Positions 35,512-48,060 of a DNA stretch of 64,000 nt are shown here, one piece after another; the first letter of the stretch is position 1; each line of letters opens with the position of its first letter. The stretch comes from Hofstenia miamia (lineage: Eukaryota > Xenacoelomorpha > Acoela > Hofsteniidae), in assembly GCA_900660155.1 (NCBI GenBank), contig CABFPE010000076.1, forward strand, positions 463,773-527,772, written 5' to 3'. Made by a program: the position numbers and the translations under genes. The notes beneath the pieces were generated by a model. It did not search any database, had not been told where the DNA came from, and saw nothing but the letters and a program-made list of their open reading frames with translations.

Positions 35512-38050
35512 CAGGGGCGGATCTAGAAATTTCTGATGGGGGTACTTACGCTCTTAAATTCGATTTTTGCATAAATTTTTAATTAAATTCTGATTCATCA
35601 CGCATTTCGTTACACGTTATAATAACCATTTTTAAGACCTTTATGATGTCTTAGTTTGAACACATTACTATTGAGTTTGAGTTTAGAAATACAGTTAATT
35701 TAACTAATGTAGTTTATTATATACTTACTGTAAATAGAAATAGGTCGTGGAATCTATCAAACAAATTTAAATCTATACATGCTAGACTCAAAGTGAATAA
35801 ATTTTATGTCATAAAGCAACATTATTTCAAAAAAGTCTCTTTTATAGCAGAAACAGCAAAGGATACAAAAAAAGTTAAATGCACTTAATAACAAAGGGCA
35901 ATCGGTGTGAACTTCTAGCATATGAACCAATAATGTCTTCAACATTAACTTGAAAGCTTTTGTTCATATACATGAGTGCCAGGCTTGATAAGCGATCTTC
36001 TGACATTGTTGCGCGTAGATAGTTTTTAATCAAATTCATTGTGCTAAAGCTACGCTCTGCTGTGCATGTAGACACTGACAGTGTTGCGCATATTTCAAGA
36101 TGATGCGAATGCTAGGCAAGTGCATTGGAACAAAATATAGAGCTTCGATTTTTACAGCATTCCCTTGTAATAAGCTTCCCACATCTCGCTTTCAGCAATA
36201 AATTCTACTTCACAGCATCCCAATAATTCGGCATACATTGCGTATACATCTTTTGGCACTTCTTTGAACTACTTAGAAGACAAATTTTCAGGAATTAATG
36301 CAGATATACGCATTGCAACCAGTTGATGATGTGAAATTTTCGCAAAAATGTCATCCTAAAAAATACGGACGTCACCATTATTATTTGAAAATAATATTGC
36401 ATCTTTGCGATAATGGCTTAATTTTTCTCTCACACACTGCACATATTTAACAGTATCATAGCAGTCCACATTTGTGCATTGTAGAAATTCAGACAAAATG
36501 TTAGTTCTAGCCATTATTTGCATAGAGCAAACAAGTGCAACTAAAAATTTAGGCAGAAGCAAATTTAAATGGGAATTTGCCTCTTGTCTCAAATTTCCAT
36601 TATTGTGACAGAGTAGGTGCTCTAGGGTTCGAACTATGGTTTCAAAATTGTCATGAAATACAATAAGTGAGTTGTGACGCTGAATAAAACTTGTTGTGCA
36701 TAAGGTTTGAAGCGATCTGCAGCCAGCCGGGCCCTTGTCCAAAAATAATTGTCGCCTTGCAGTAGATAAGTTAATGAAGTTGATCAATGCAGCCATGGTT
36801 GAAAACTTATCGCAAATGGTATCAACTTGAGAGGCAGAATTAAGCACCAAATTAAGTGTATGACTTGAGCAATGAACATAAATTGCGTGAGGGGCAGCAA
36901 CTTGTATTTTATGCTAAACACAATTTACATGACCAGACATTGTGGCAGTACCGTCATAACCCTGGCCAATCAAAAAGAATTTTGACAGCTTACATTCTTT
37001 AAGAAGATTAAGGATCTCAGTAGTAAGTATTTTTGCTTATAGATCCTTGACATGCACAAAAGAAATAAAATTTTCCAAGATCTTGTGCTGCTTCTTATCT
37101 TTATCCTCCTTAACATAGCGAATTCAAAACGAAAGTTGTTTCTTATTACCAAGATCTGTAGTTTCGTCAACCAATATGGAATAAATACTTAATATCTTTA
37201 AGTAGAATTTTGAGCATTTGCTCACCGATTATGCGTACTAATTTATTTTGTACTGTTTTCGAGATGTAGGTGGCATTTCGTTTGCTTTGAGATAAATAAC
37301 TTTCAAGGACTTTATCTCCAGCGTCAATTCGAAACTGAAGGAGAGCTCGAAAATTGCCTTCTTTTGCAACTATGCTCTCATCATGTGACATAAACCCTCA
37401 TCGCGTTGACCTCTTAAATGAAGTCTATTTCTTCCACAAAACAACAGTGTTTTAATTATGGGTATACGGCGTTTCCTATTGTCTGCCACAAGCCTACCTC
37501 TGTTTGAATCAAGCAAATTTGCTATATCCTTATACGTTCTAAAAAACTATTTTCATCAATTACAGATCGAGAATGATAATGTGCTCTTTTGTGATTGTAA
37601 AGTTCCATCAAATCCAGTTAATTTTTTTATAGATCTTTAGTGGCTTGTTAACCAACCATCCTAATTGGATTTGCTTTCCAAGATGATTCCTTACAGAGTT
37701 AGGAGCAAGCAAACCACATGGTATGCAGATAACATCGGCAAAACTAGGAGAATATTTAAAGCAATCATACTTTCCATTCAAGTGATTGATATTCAGGTAC
37801 CTCTTCTGTTTTGCATCCTGTGTGAAGGGAAAGGTAAAACTACTAGGAGACATCAAATGATTATTAATAAGATTTAGCTTATCATCATCATTAAGCAAAA
37901 CTTTCAGATCATGAGAGCGTTTATTGTTATCAAATATGCCAATATCTACTGATTCAGAGTTTTTTATAAGCTGTGAACCACTAGGGGATTCTCTTGGCTT
38001 CAATTGAAGAACTGTTAGTAATGGGTTCAGGATCGGACTGACAAACACGA
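35512..38050 (-). mobile_element. hAT transposon (ZMYM1/TTF-finger type), broken
   Basis: The left end CAGGGGCGGATCTAGAAATT is a good hAT terminus. The minus strand then holds nearly the whole transposase in pieces. A TTF-type N-terminal part comes first (YLNINHLNGKYDCFKYSPSF, 37608-38048), then the helical ISKTVQNKLVRIIGEQML (37167-37391), IGQGYDGTATMSGHVN near 36940, HCSSHTLNLVLNSASQ near 36850, and a 164-codon middle part (36356-36850). The dimerisation domain is STCTAERSFSTMNLIKNYL (35875-36075). At least five stops or frame changes separate the pieces, and I found no right inverted repeat. The order is that of ZMYM1-like hAT proteins of animals. Confidence 0.85.
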
Positions 38051-39046
38051 AAAAATGATGTTATGAAGCATTGAAGCTTAGATTTTAGGCGCACTCATGA
38101 CTAAAACAAAAATAAATTATAGTATTGAACTGAAATCTTTTGAAAAAGTGAATTAGTTTGACACGTAATTATGCTTGTCAATTCTAAAAAACCTTGTTAC
38201 TTGTTATATCGATGTATATCAAATATATTAGATTCGATAGCAGTAGTGGCTTCAAACCCAATTTTTGCCAATTTACAGTTTTCAGCTCGATTTTAACCCA
38301 ATTTATTTAATTAAGTCTGGAATGCAATTAAAATGAAAACAGGTTTTTTGATAAAAAGTTTTGCAATCATTAAGTCAAACCAGGGATTACAAGATTAATC
38401 GTATAGTCAAACACCTCATGCGAAACACATTCTTCTCATTGTGTATTACGTTTCTTTTTTTTTACACAATTAAGCTCATTTTCTTCTCAAAGTCTAAAAG
38501 TACAATACAAAAATTTAACCCATCCCCAACCAAACCGACCCGAATTGCCAATCAAACTCAAATCCGAATCTTCCATCTCTTAACTAACATTGTTACACTT
38601 TAATAACTCAATCAAAATACATTATTCACCAAAACATGACCCTACCATGCAGCAGCTATTAAAATCTCTAAAAAATTGTTTAATTGATATCATCATAAAG
38701 ATCAAGTAAATAAAAGCTATAAATGTTAAATATATTAGCCAATCACAGGTAAACCATTTACTTGTTGGGATCCTTTTGTGCTGAAATGCTTGAGAGTGAA
38801 ACATATTCCTACGCAATTCATAGCCTGAATTATGATGCATAACATATTATTATTGTTAAATTGAATGTTGCTTGTAATATGGCGGCAACTGATATAAAGT
38901 CTTCTAATTCTATAACTCTCTTCTTAATAACTATGTAACAATTTCAGTTATAACTGAATATGATTGGCACAATATAAGCACCACACTTTGCGTCCTCATA
39001 GGGACTAAAGTCTCACAGTCCCCCCTCCCCTTAAATCCTTCACTGT
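38051..39046. other. Spacer between two hAT elements
   Basis: No gene. About 38740-38900 weakly matches 42785-42930 (TAAACCAT, CTTTTGTG, TTATTATTGTTA and TGCTTGT in order), suggesting a partial copy of the dispersed repeat described at 42437. Confidence 0.45.
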
Positions 39047-40448
39047 CAGGCTTGCTCAATATCTTATCGTCGATAATATCTTTTACAAAAAAGCTAAAAA
39101 TAGATTACTTCGATAATGGTTTCCTTCAAGATAGGTTATCTAGATAATCTAGATTATCTTGATAAATAGTATATATCTGTAGAATATTGTAATTTAAATG
39201 TATTTTTCGCCAAATATAAATTTTACAAATCCAACACAATGTAAGTGAAAAACAACAAGCATTACTCTTTGTTAACTCTTAGCAACAACGTTAACATTCC
39301 AAAGTTCACTAACTTTCAGAAAAAGAGTTTCTTCAAGAGTAGTTGGCGATCTTTTTCAGTTTAAATCAATGATGCCGCACTAAACCGTCTTTCAACAATA
39401 TTGCTTTTTGGAACCATATGCTTTGCCTAATACTCCGAAGTCTGTAAGTCTTCTGAAAATCGCGGCTTTTTAAGAGCTCTTTGTGCAAGTGTAGTTGCTT
39501 GAACTTCTGCATCAATTTTATCAAATTCCGGAACTTTCCTTAATATTAGGGATTTCACACTGAGTTTTTCTTCAGGTAATAAATTGTCTCCTTTATGGTT
39601 AGCTTGTAGTTTTGCTACGGCATTTTCGAAGTTAGAACTGTGTACTATTTCTGCATTAGCTGATAAATAATACGCCATTGACCGGTACTCCTGAATTGTA
39701 GTATCAAAGAAACTGCACAAATCTGACAATGTGCAGGAATTTTTCTGTAATTCTAAAGTAACTGACTCTAGATCACTCATTTTTTGGACAAATATTTTAC
39801 TGCATTATGCTCTAATTGTGAGAGCATGAATACAGCCAAATCGTTATCTTCGACATCCAGACATTCGTACAGCTCCAAATACCTCTCAACCATACTGTAG
39901 ACAGACGTCCACCGGGTAGTATTTCTGATAATTGGCCTCAGATGAGTTTTTTCGCGTAATTTTGCAGCATTTTTTAGAGTACTGAGCCGTTTCATTAAAT
40001 TATTAAGTTTTTCCAAGATATGATGTTCTTCTAATTCTTTATTGACAACGAGGTTAAATCTGTGGCTTGCACAGCCCACCAGAGGTACGCCAATAAGATC
40101 TGCAATACGTTTGTTAACCGAACAGTTATCAGCAACCAAGGATTGCACGCACTTAATATCTGCCTAATACAGTTCAAGAATTGTTTGCAAAAAATCCACA
40201 TGATTTTCAGCGGTTAAGGAAGTTTTGTACTGTAGGGGTGAAAAGGCTAAAAGTGGAAAATGCGTAGCATTTTCAGTAGAATATGCAGCAAAAACCCCTA
40301 TATAATGTGTAAACTTCTGCGTCCAACCATCAATGATAATTCCAAAACGGAGCGGCAGTGATTCCATTAGCTTTTTTACAACAGATTTTGTCAGCAAGTT
40401 GATATATTTTGCTAAAGTGTTTCGCGATATTGGGTTTAGATTTGTGTA

Positions 40449-41784
40449 CAGTGCGTGCCAGCAAGTTTGCATAATTAAAAAAATGTATATTTGTTGTATT
40501 TTTTGAGACTAAGACTTTAAGCCAACACAAAATATATTTCAAACGATCAAACATGTTCACAAACACCAGGAAATGTAATACTGGGGGTTTTCACATCAAT
40601 ACTTCGCGTTCCCACCCTTTGCAGCAAGCAATGCCTCAACTCGCGAAGCATGGAAATGACCAAATTTTGGCGCATTTTTTTAATTTCTTCGTACTTGAAC
40701 CAAACGTTGAGAAATGAATCAATGATTTCGCACTACTCCCATCAACCAGAGACGGCGTTTTATCATACTCCAAAGATTTTCAATAGGGTTCATGTCAGGT
40801 GATGCTGGTGGCCAATTTAGCATTCGAATGTTCCTTGAGGCAATATGGGTTTTTGTGCGTTGACTGACGTGGCAGTGTGCATTATCTTGCTGAAAGGCCT
40901 TCGCCGTCCAGAAACCACTCCCTCATCTGCTGAACAACCCGTCCATCGATGATCTTCGTAATATAACTCTCACTGTTGGGGTTTCCTTCCACGACATGAG
41001 CACGACCAGTATCCTGGTAAGAAAAGCATGCCCATATCATAACCGAGATGTGGGTGATTCATGGTGAAGTGGCAATGCTCCGTCTCTAAGGGCCGACCAT
41101 TCAACAGCCTGACAAAATTTGGACACTCACCTCCAACGTTAATCATCGTTTCGTCGCTGAAGAGCACTTTTTTCAAATCATCGATTGTCCACTCCTGGTG
41201 ATCAAGGGCCCACTGGTTCCTTTTTTCCTGTTATGCCTTTGTCAGCAGTGGGCATTTTCGTGGTTTAATTGCATGGCAGCCAGCTTGATTCAGCCCCGTT
41301 GGACTGTTCGCACACTGATATGATGGCCTGAAGCACCCATCAACGTTTTCACTTATCGGGCCGAAGACTTTGGCGACTTTACTGAAATATCACGCATATG
41401 ACGGAGATCGCGGTCAGTAATCTTACTGTTTGAGCCACCATAATGTTCATAATGAAGGTCAACATTCCCTTTTTGGTACTGCTTGATGATTCTGGACACA
41501 CTGGATTGATTTAGGCCCACAATTGTTGAAATCTCCAACTGTGTCTTCGTCGTATGCTTGAAAAGCGTCAAAACTTCCACTCTTTTGCGCTCTCTTTCGT
41601 TCATGGTGTAATTCAAAATGGCGGCGTATTACGGGCAAAAAATCAATTATAGTAATGATTATGCAATTACAAACGAGTCTTAGTCGAGAATAACTGCCTA
41701 TCTTGCAGGTACATACATGTTATGTGCCTTTTCTTTGAAGTTTAGAGAAAAAATGCAATTATGCAAACTTGCTGGCACGCACTT
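40449..41784 (-). mobile_element. Tc1-like element inserted in the hAT transposase
   Basis: The ends CAGTGCGTGCCAGCAAGTTT and, reversed, (A)AGTGCGTGCCAGCAAGTTTG form near-perfect repeats. The last base at the right end is T instead of the expected G. TA duplications flank it. The minus frame keeps the helix-turn-helix (QLEISTIVGLNQSSVSRIIK, 41353-41616) and the first catalytic block VLFSDETMIN (40970-41176). The part with the second Asp and the Glu is scrambled by frameshifts, so it is inactive. Removing the element with one TA joins the hAT reading frame exactly (RK-Y-TNLNPISR). Confidence 0.9.
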
Positions 41785-42436
41785 TACTTACGTACCCTTT
41801 CTTTCTCACAAAAAGGAAACTCACGATTTTCCATTATTATCCAATCAAACCAAGAAAAGATATAATATGCTTTCTTATTAACAAAAAAGGTTAGGGTGCC
41901 TTGCGATTTTGCTTTCAAAAGTTTGGATTTATAATCAGGATGTGCTGTGAATACCTGATTTATGAGATTTTAATATCCTGAACCCTTGGGCCGATTTCGC
42001 TCTACTTTACAAATGCATCTGAATCGTTTGCCTTTATCATCTTATGAAAGTAGAAATAAACTATTTCTTTATTTGTAATGTTCACTTACTAAAACACAAT
42101 CTTGCTGACTACGATAAAGCTAAGATTGATATATTACTATTATAATTCCTTTTAATCAGAAGGGTCACATAGAAGAACAATTATTTCAAAAAACCACTAA
42201 ATGCGTAAATTTAACGCAGCAAATGGTTAAGATTATGCAAAAGCGAAGTCAATAAAATATTTTCCTGCTTGTGACTTTGATCTTGATTTCATCTAAGAAT
42301 TTCTTCAAGGCTACTTTTATTATATAAAATTAGTCAGCTCAATTTAAAATGCAATAAAAAATCTTTTATAGAGTATGTACATGAGCTTAAATACATTAAT
42401 TACTACATGTCTCACCTAACTGTATGCAACCATTGT

Positions 42437-42870
42437 TAAGGCTCACTAAGAAACTGTGTTTCTCGTTGGCCGGAAGCATTAAAAAACTAATGTCCATTTT
42501 TCCCAGCTTTTGTCTAGTATTGATGAGCCTCCTTTGCAATAGCAGGCTCATAAATGCGTTCAACCAGGGCTGCGTGTTGTGCACATGACACAGTGTGAGC
42601 TTGTCTGGTTTACTGCTACTAACTGTTTCAGCCGCTAAAATAGTCTAAAATTTTACCCACTCTCAAGTTTCTTATGTGAATGTAATATAGTAAACTGCTA
42701 GCAACAAAGCAAAATGTTATAATGACGTTGATTTGGCCGGTATATTTACGCCATTAATGGTTAATTGTCGTGTCGAATAAGTTGTAAACCATAACATTCA
42801 CTGGTTGGGATTACTTTTGTGGTAACATGTTTCCCGCTAAATTGCAATTCTCATTTGAAAGAAATGCATG
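42437..42870. repeat. Dispersed repeat, copy B
   Basis: Best preserved of three copies. It shares GCTGCGTGTTGTGCACATGA, CTTGTCTGGTTTACTGCTAC and CTAAAATAGTCTAAAA with the others. It sits in the 5' non-coding part of the hAT at 39047-43068, yet copies A and C lie outside any recognisable copy of that hAT. Confidence 0.75.
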
Positions 42871-43076
42871 TATATGTTCATTATTGTTATGAGCTTATGA
42901 AATGTTTGCTTGTGCTATCATAGTAAAACGTCAGCTATAGCAAAAATAAAATATTATGCTAAAAGATTATCGAGTCGATAATCATTGATTATCTACTGTA
43001 TAAGATAGGTTATCGAGATAATCTTATCGAAGATAATCTTTTGTCAGATTATCTTTTGAACAAGTCTGGCCACTGG

Positions 43077-45047
43077 TCGTAAGATAAACCATTAGAACAA
43101 GTGACGTTATTTTATTTCCACTGCAGCAACTAATAGGCGGCGCTCAGTGCAAATTAAGTTGAATATGCTGCCGTGGTTTAAAGCACGGAACAAGTGTAAG
43201 TCTCCCGCCACGTTCTATCATCCGCCGTAGTGATCCACAGTTAGTATTGCGCGGCCTAGAATGAACACTGGATATTTCAAAACATCTTTCTCTTCCAACA
43301 TATCAAGCATGTTAACAATTTTGCAGTTTTCGGTTAAAAAATCGCTTTATTTCACAATATGCAGGGTGCATTTAAGGAAATGATACAATTTATATTAGAA
43401 TATTTCCGAATTTGGCATTTTGTGGGTTTCAAAATATTACAAAGCGATCATTTTAGCTTCATATAAGTAGAATTTTTGTTTTTTTATTCATATTAATGAA
43501 ATGGCAGCAAACAAAATTAATATCATCACCCATTATAATATTTGTTCTGAAAATTTCAATCTTTTTCGAATACCACATATAAAAAATGAAATATAAAATT
43601 CTATTTCTATTTTAACCGCAATACTTGTCTTTCATATCAAATATAAATCAGTCATGCAATCTTCGAACTTTTGTAGACTGCGTCTTGATTCCATTTTTAA
43701 TGCTTATAATAGGTGTACGTATTGTCGTGTTTGCCTTTACAACTCATGCAAATCATCATGCACTACATGCTTTAATAAAGAATTTTGACTGTTTATTAAT
43801 TTGCAAGCCTGAATAAGGGAATAAATCAATTTATCTTGATAAAATTAGCTATGACAGCATTTTTATAATTTTTATCAAAAATTTTTAAAAGAATCTGCTA
43901 AAAATCATGATGAGGATCACGCGTTTGTTACTATAATAATTTTTTCAATTTCGGAAATTAGCGCAGTCCAGTGATTACCCATTTTAATTAAAGTTATTCG
44001 TGTTAGCAATTAACAATATCTCCTGGATGCTAGTGCGCGTTGTTTTAGATTATAAAAAAGACAAAAAGCCTTATTCTTATATACAAATTTAATTTTCGCT
44101 ATAAAACCGATTAATTGATTTTTTGAAAATCACAACAATTAGTTATGAAAAATATATTAAATAAAATGTTATTAACCCTTTCTTGTATTCCGGTTACATA
44201 TGTTGCCAGTGTTTAGGCCTATAAATCTCCCAAACACGTTCATCTGTACTGGTTATATCATTCTGGACACAAACGTTACCATTTCTAGTATTGTATGACC
44301 CTCAGAGGGCATGTATTTTTTCAATTTTATGGTTCTAGCTTGAAATAAAAAGTTCTATGCTAGAAAGAGTGAAATAAATTGCATATCGCTTGTTAGGAGT
44401 AAAAAAATTTCATGTTTTTGCTTCTCCTAACCATATTATCTAACTCCTGTATAACTTTCTAAATAAAACTTATATCTCTATGACCCAGAATCAGTAATTC
44501 CAAAATATCGTATTTGAGCAAATGATCAGTAATGAACCCAAACTCTGAACCTTAAGCCAGTTTTTTCTGATTTCATGTTTTGTCTTTTACGATATTTTTG
44601 CTCTGAGACAGACACTAAACAATAAATAGTGATGGAAAACAACCCTTGAGACTCCCTTAGGCTCAGACGTCACCTTTTTGTATACTTTTATAAATCGGAA
44701 TATTGAAATTACCAATTGCTACAGATAACTAAAAATTTCCAAATATTGAACAACCACAAATGTAAAATTGCAATTCTCTTTATAAGAAACTGTACTCATA
44801 ATATAGCAATTGTGTTTGAATCTCTCTCTTAACTAGCGTAGTATCAGTCTAAAAATGCATAGAAACATTTTGAGATATCAAGTTTTCAAAAATTATTAAA
44901 TGCTGAAAAATATGAAGTTATTTTATCACATCTATTACATTTAGTAAGAATATAAAATTCTACTTTTTGGAAAATAGTTACAATTGTTAGACATTAATGA
45001 GGACATCTATGTATCAGGTTAGAGCAATTGTCCCAACAGTTTTTGCA

Positions 45048-45087
<40 letters not shown>

Positions 45088-45548
45088 CTCGAAACCCCTT
45101 TCCTAACCCAAAACAACCCTAAGCACAACCCACATTTTAAGATAAATTCTAGACTAACCCTAATCTTACCCCAAACCATAAATCGAACATTATACGATGT
45201 TCTTCATCATGACAGAGGCGACTCAATGGAAACATTCATTTTATATTATGTGAAAGGATGTGAAGGGAAAAGGCGCTGTGTTGATTGAATAAACATTGTC
45301 AAATTTTATAATGGCTTTGTAAACAAACAAAGGCCGCGGGGTTGAACCATTAGTTAGCATATTAATAGTAGTATATTATAATTATTTTATAATTCATATT
45401 AAAACTTACTGATAATAATAATGAATCTTCATATTCCTTCTACATAATGGTTGGAGTATGGTTTGGGTTAGGACTAAGGTACAGGTTAACTTGGGTTAGG
45501 GTTTCAGTACCCCCTCCCCACCAGAAATGTCTAAAGCCGCCCCAGTCC
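43077..45548. other. AT-rich sequence without recognised gene
   Basis: A (TA)n tract lies at 45051-45086. At 45090-45180 the minus strand has several TTAGGGTT-like words (CCTAACCC on the plus strand), which are short and not tandem. No coding region was recognised. Confidence 0.5.
45051..45086. repeat. (TA)n microsatellite
   Basis: About 18 uninterrupted TA units. Confidence 0.97.
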
Positions 45549-45870
45549 ATGAGTCCCCTTCCCCTTTGTTATACCAGGCTCATAAATACATTATGCCTTA
45601 GCTGTGTGTGGCGCACATGACACTGTAAACTTGTCTGATTTACTGCTGCTAGCTGTTTAGTATCTAAATTAGTCTAAAATTATGCTCCACTCCCAACTTT
45701 TTAACTTAGTTTTAATATGGACTGCTAGGAGCAAAGCAAACTTATAATGTTGATTTGGCGGAAAATGAATGATTATAATGGTAAATTCTAAATAAAATTA
45801 GTGGTAAACCGTAATCATTAACTTCTTGTGATTCATTTCACCCTTAAATGATCGAATATGGAAATAGATT
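45549..45870. repeat. Dispersed repeat, copy C
   Basis: Shares CAGGCTCATAAAT, GCGCACATGACACTGTAAAC, TTACTGCTGCTAGCTGTTTA and the GGACTGCTAGGAGCAAAGCA stretch with copy B at lower identity. Confidence 0.7.
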
Positions 45871-46334
45871 ATTGTGCTCGGACATTGCGATTAGGCCGTG
45901 ATCCAGGGGTCAGATTTTTAGTGAAACATTAGTGAATGAATAACAGTTTTACTGTTATTGTAACGAACAAAAAAGTATTTTTCAAGATTTTTTTAGTGTT
46001 TTCCCAGAAAAGCAGTTTTGATTTGTAGAAAACTTCCAAACACTGAAAACAGTCTTTCAATATCACAAGTCGTTATTGAACAAAATTGATGTATCAGGGG
46101 CGGCAACAAGTTTTTCTCGTAGTTTTCCCAGGCCAGTGTTCTTCTTAATCAGCAACTTCCATTTTCTCCAGCAAATATCGGCGGCAGGCGAAACTAGTTT
46201 GAGGTTTTCCAGAGGTTCATTAAGTGTATCCAAAATTTTCAACGACTCTTGAACATTTAATGATAACCCCTATAATTTTGTTTGGGTTTCGGGAATGATG
46301 TTTACACTTCGAATATCAGCAAATTCACGAAATA

Positions 46335-47722
46335 CAGGGGTCGACAAAATTATAGAACATTTGTTTTTTCTTACTCAATTACAACTTTGGAACCTTTTTA
46401 ACCGTATGTTAAGAAATAAATGAAGACGCAATTTTCCAATATGAATCACATTATGTTTCACAAACGACAAACACATTTTGAATACATTAGTGTCAATATT
46501 TTGTTGGATAACCCTTTGCTCGTATTGTCTGTTCTATTCTTCGGGGCATACTGTCAACTAAATTGTTGCAATATTCTTGGGTGATGTCAAACCACCATGT
46601 CTGCTGTATGGCATCTTTGAATTCCTGCATATTTGAAAAGTTGTAAGCGTTCAAACGATCTTTCATATAGTTCCATAAATTTTCAATGGGATTCAAGTCT
46701 GGAGAATTCCCAGGCCACTCCAGAACTTGAATCCCATTGTCTGTGATCCACTTTGTCACTAATTTAGCTTTGAGATACGGAGCATTATCGTGTTGAAAAG
46801 TTTCAGTCTGAGAAATATTCATAAATGTCACCAATTTCTCACGCAATATTTCAAGATAACTGGCTCCATTCATTCGGTGGTTTATTGGAAGAAATGTTAG
46901 AGCACCACGTTGAGAGTATGAAAAACATCCCCACACCATGATCGAAGGAGGATGTTTTGTTGTTTTAATTGTAAAACGAGGATTACAATATGAACTTCCA
47001 ACTGGACGACGAACAAATCCAGGATTAGGTTTACGTCACTAAACATCACCTTTCTCCACATTTCAACTGTCCAATGACGATATCTTTGACAAAAATCTAA
47101 CCTTTTCTTCAGCATAACTTTAGTTAGCAGGGGCTTCTTAGCAGGCTTTCTCACTGGGCAACGAAATTTCTCATGAAGGCGACGTTCTATTGTTAGAATA
47201 GGTAAATTAGGAATTCCACCATGAAGATTTCTTTTAATCTGACTTGCACTGATAAATGGATCTTTCACAGCTTCACGGCCAATTACACCATCATCACGAT
47301 CGGATGTCTTTTTTGGACGGCCTGTATGTTTGCCTGCGGCTGCATCCCCAGTTACGTTGAAACGCTTTAATATCTTTGTAACTGTTGGACGAGATACACC
47401 AACAGCTTCAGCTATTTCTTTGTGAGTTTTATTCGTGCTGGTGGCCAATATTGTAATTTGTGATCTCTTCAATTTGCTCACTTCTCTCCTTTTGTTAGGC
47501 ATTTTGTAACGCACTATGCTTTCAAAGAAACTATAAATAAACCCGAATTTAGCTTGCAAGATAATAAATAGGTAAATGAAATGACAATTTATGATCGAAA
47601 TATGATTAATCAATCATTTCAGCCAATCAGAATATACCTATCACGCAATAAGTGTATGCATTCAGAAATTTAATGAATAATTTAATTGAAATAACAATGT
47701 TCTATAATTCTGTCGACCCCTG
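46335..47722 (-). mobile_element. Tc1-like element inserted in the hAT
   Basis: The ends CAGGGGTCGACAAAATTATA and, reversed, CAGGGGTCGACAGAATTATA are near-perfect inverted repeats of about 28 bp flanked by TA. The 1388-bp length is full size. Apart from one frame change the transposase gene is preserved, so the insertion is fairly young compared with its hAT host. Confidence 0.93.
46493..47502 (-). pseudogene. Tc1-like transposase with one frameshift
   Basis: The likely start is MPNKRREVSKLKRSQITI at 47502; an upstream in-frame extension is non-coding 5' sequence. The paired helix-turn-helix reads THKEIAEAVGVSRPTVTKIL, followed by a GRPKKTSDRD linker and the DDE core: Asp in VMFSD, Asp in QHDNAPYL, Glu in NPIENLWNY. 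Immediately after VMFSD (about 47040) the frame shifts; the expected KPNPGFVRRPVGSSY reads in another frame until about 46940, where MVWGCFSYSQRG resumes an open frame to the stop at 46493. The spacing of the last two catalytic residues fits DD34E. With this single lesion the copy is probably inactive. Confidence 0.9.
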
Positions 47723-47739
47723 TATATTATATTTGTTTT

Positions 47740-48060
47740 CAGTAAGACCACCAAATCTGATATCTGGGCATTAAGGCCGTGATCGAATTCAATTATAAAA
47801 TTTTTGAAGTCGGTCCAGTTATCAAAAACCCAAAATACCCAGTCGAGTACCCCACCGAGTAAGACAAGTGGTAGGGTATTTTGGTTTTCCGGAATCCAGC
47901 CACTGTTTTTTCAGACTTGCTTGCTTAAAACATGTTTTCACCAAATTAACAGTCTTGTTGACGTCTTTGTACTTGACAGACAGCTCAGCGGAAAGTCTTA
48001 CAACGTTATAGGCAGTGCAAACAATATGCACCAAATGAGGTCAAATTATTGATTTTAAGG
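47740..48060 (-). pseudogene. hAT transposase middle part (CGGBP1-type hAT)
   Basis: Belongs to the hAT described at 45904-48730. HIVCTAYNVVRLSAEL and VNLVKTCFKQAS are followed by CLTRWGTRL. In intact relatives this is the H-x-x-N/HxxxR region leading to the TRWGTWL block of the RNase-H fold. It stops at the Tc1 insertion. Confidence 0.7.

Larger units (their letters stand above)
39047..43068 (-). mobile_element. hAT transposon carrying a nested Tc1 element
   Basis: The ends CAGGCTTGCTCAATATCTTA and, reversed, CAGACTTGTTCAAAAGATAA form imperfect inverted repeats with GATAATCT-like subterminal words. The flanking eight bases (TTCACTGT and GCCACTGG) match at five positions, an eroded target duplication. 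The minus strand encodes a BED-finger/WIIMENREFPF N-terminal part near 42020-41790, then after the Tc1 insertion NPISRNTLAKY, FGIIIDGWT (first catalytic Asp region), LVADNCSVNKRIADLIGVPL, CASHRFNL, NTTRWTSVYSMVERY, and SNIVERRFSAASLI (dimerisation). A few stop codons and frame changes make it dead. The nearest relatives I know have the DGWT and SNIVERLFS wording common in oomycete and invertebrate hATs. Confidence 0.88.

Noticed and set aside
45090-45180. Telomere-like CCTAACCC words
   Set aside because: Only scattered single words within ordinary sequence, not a tandem array.
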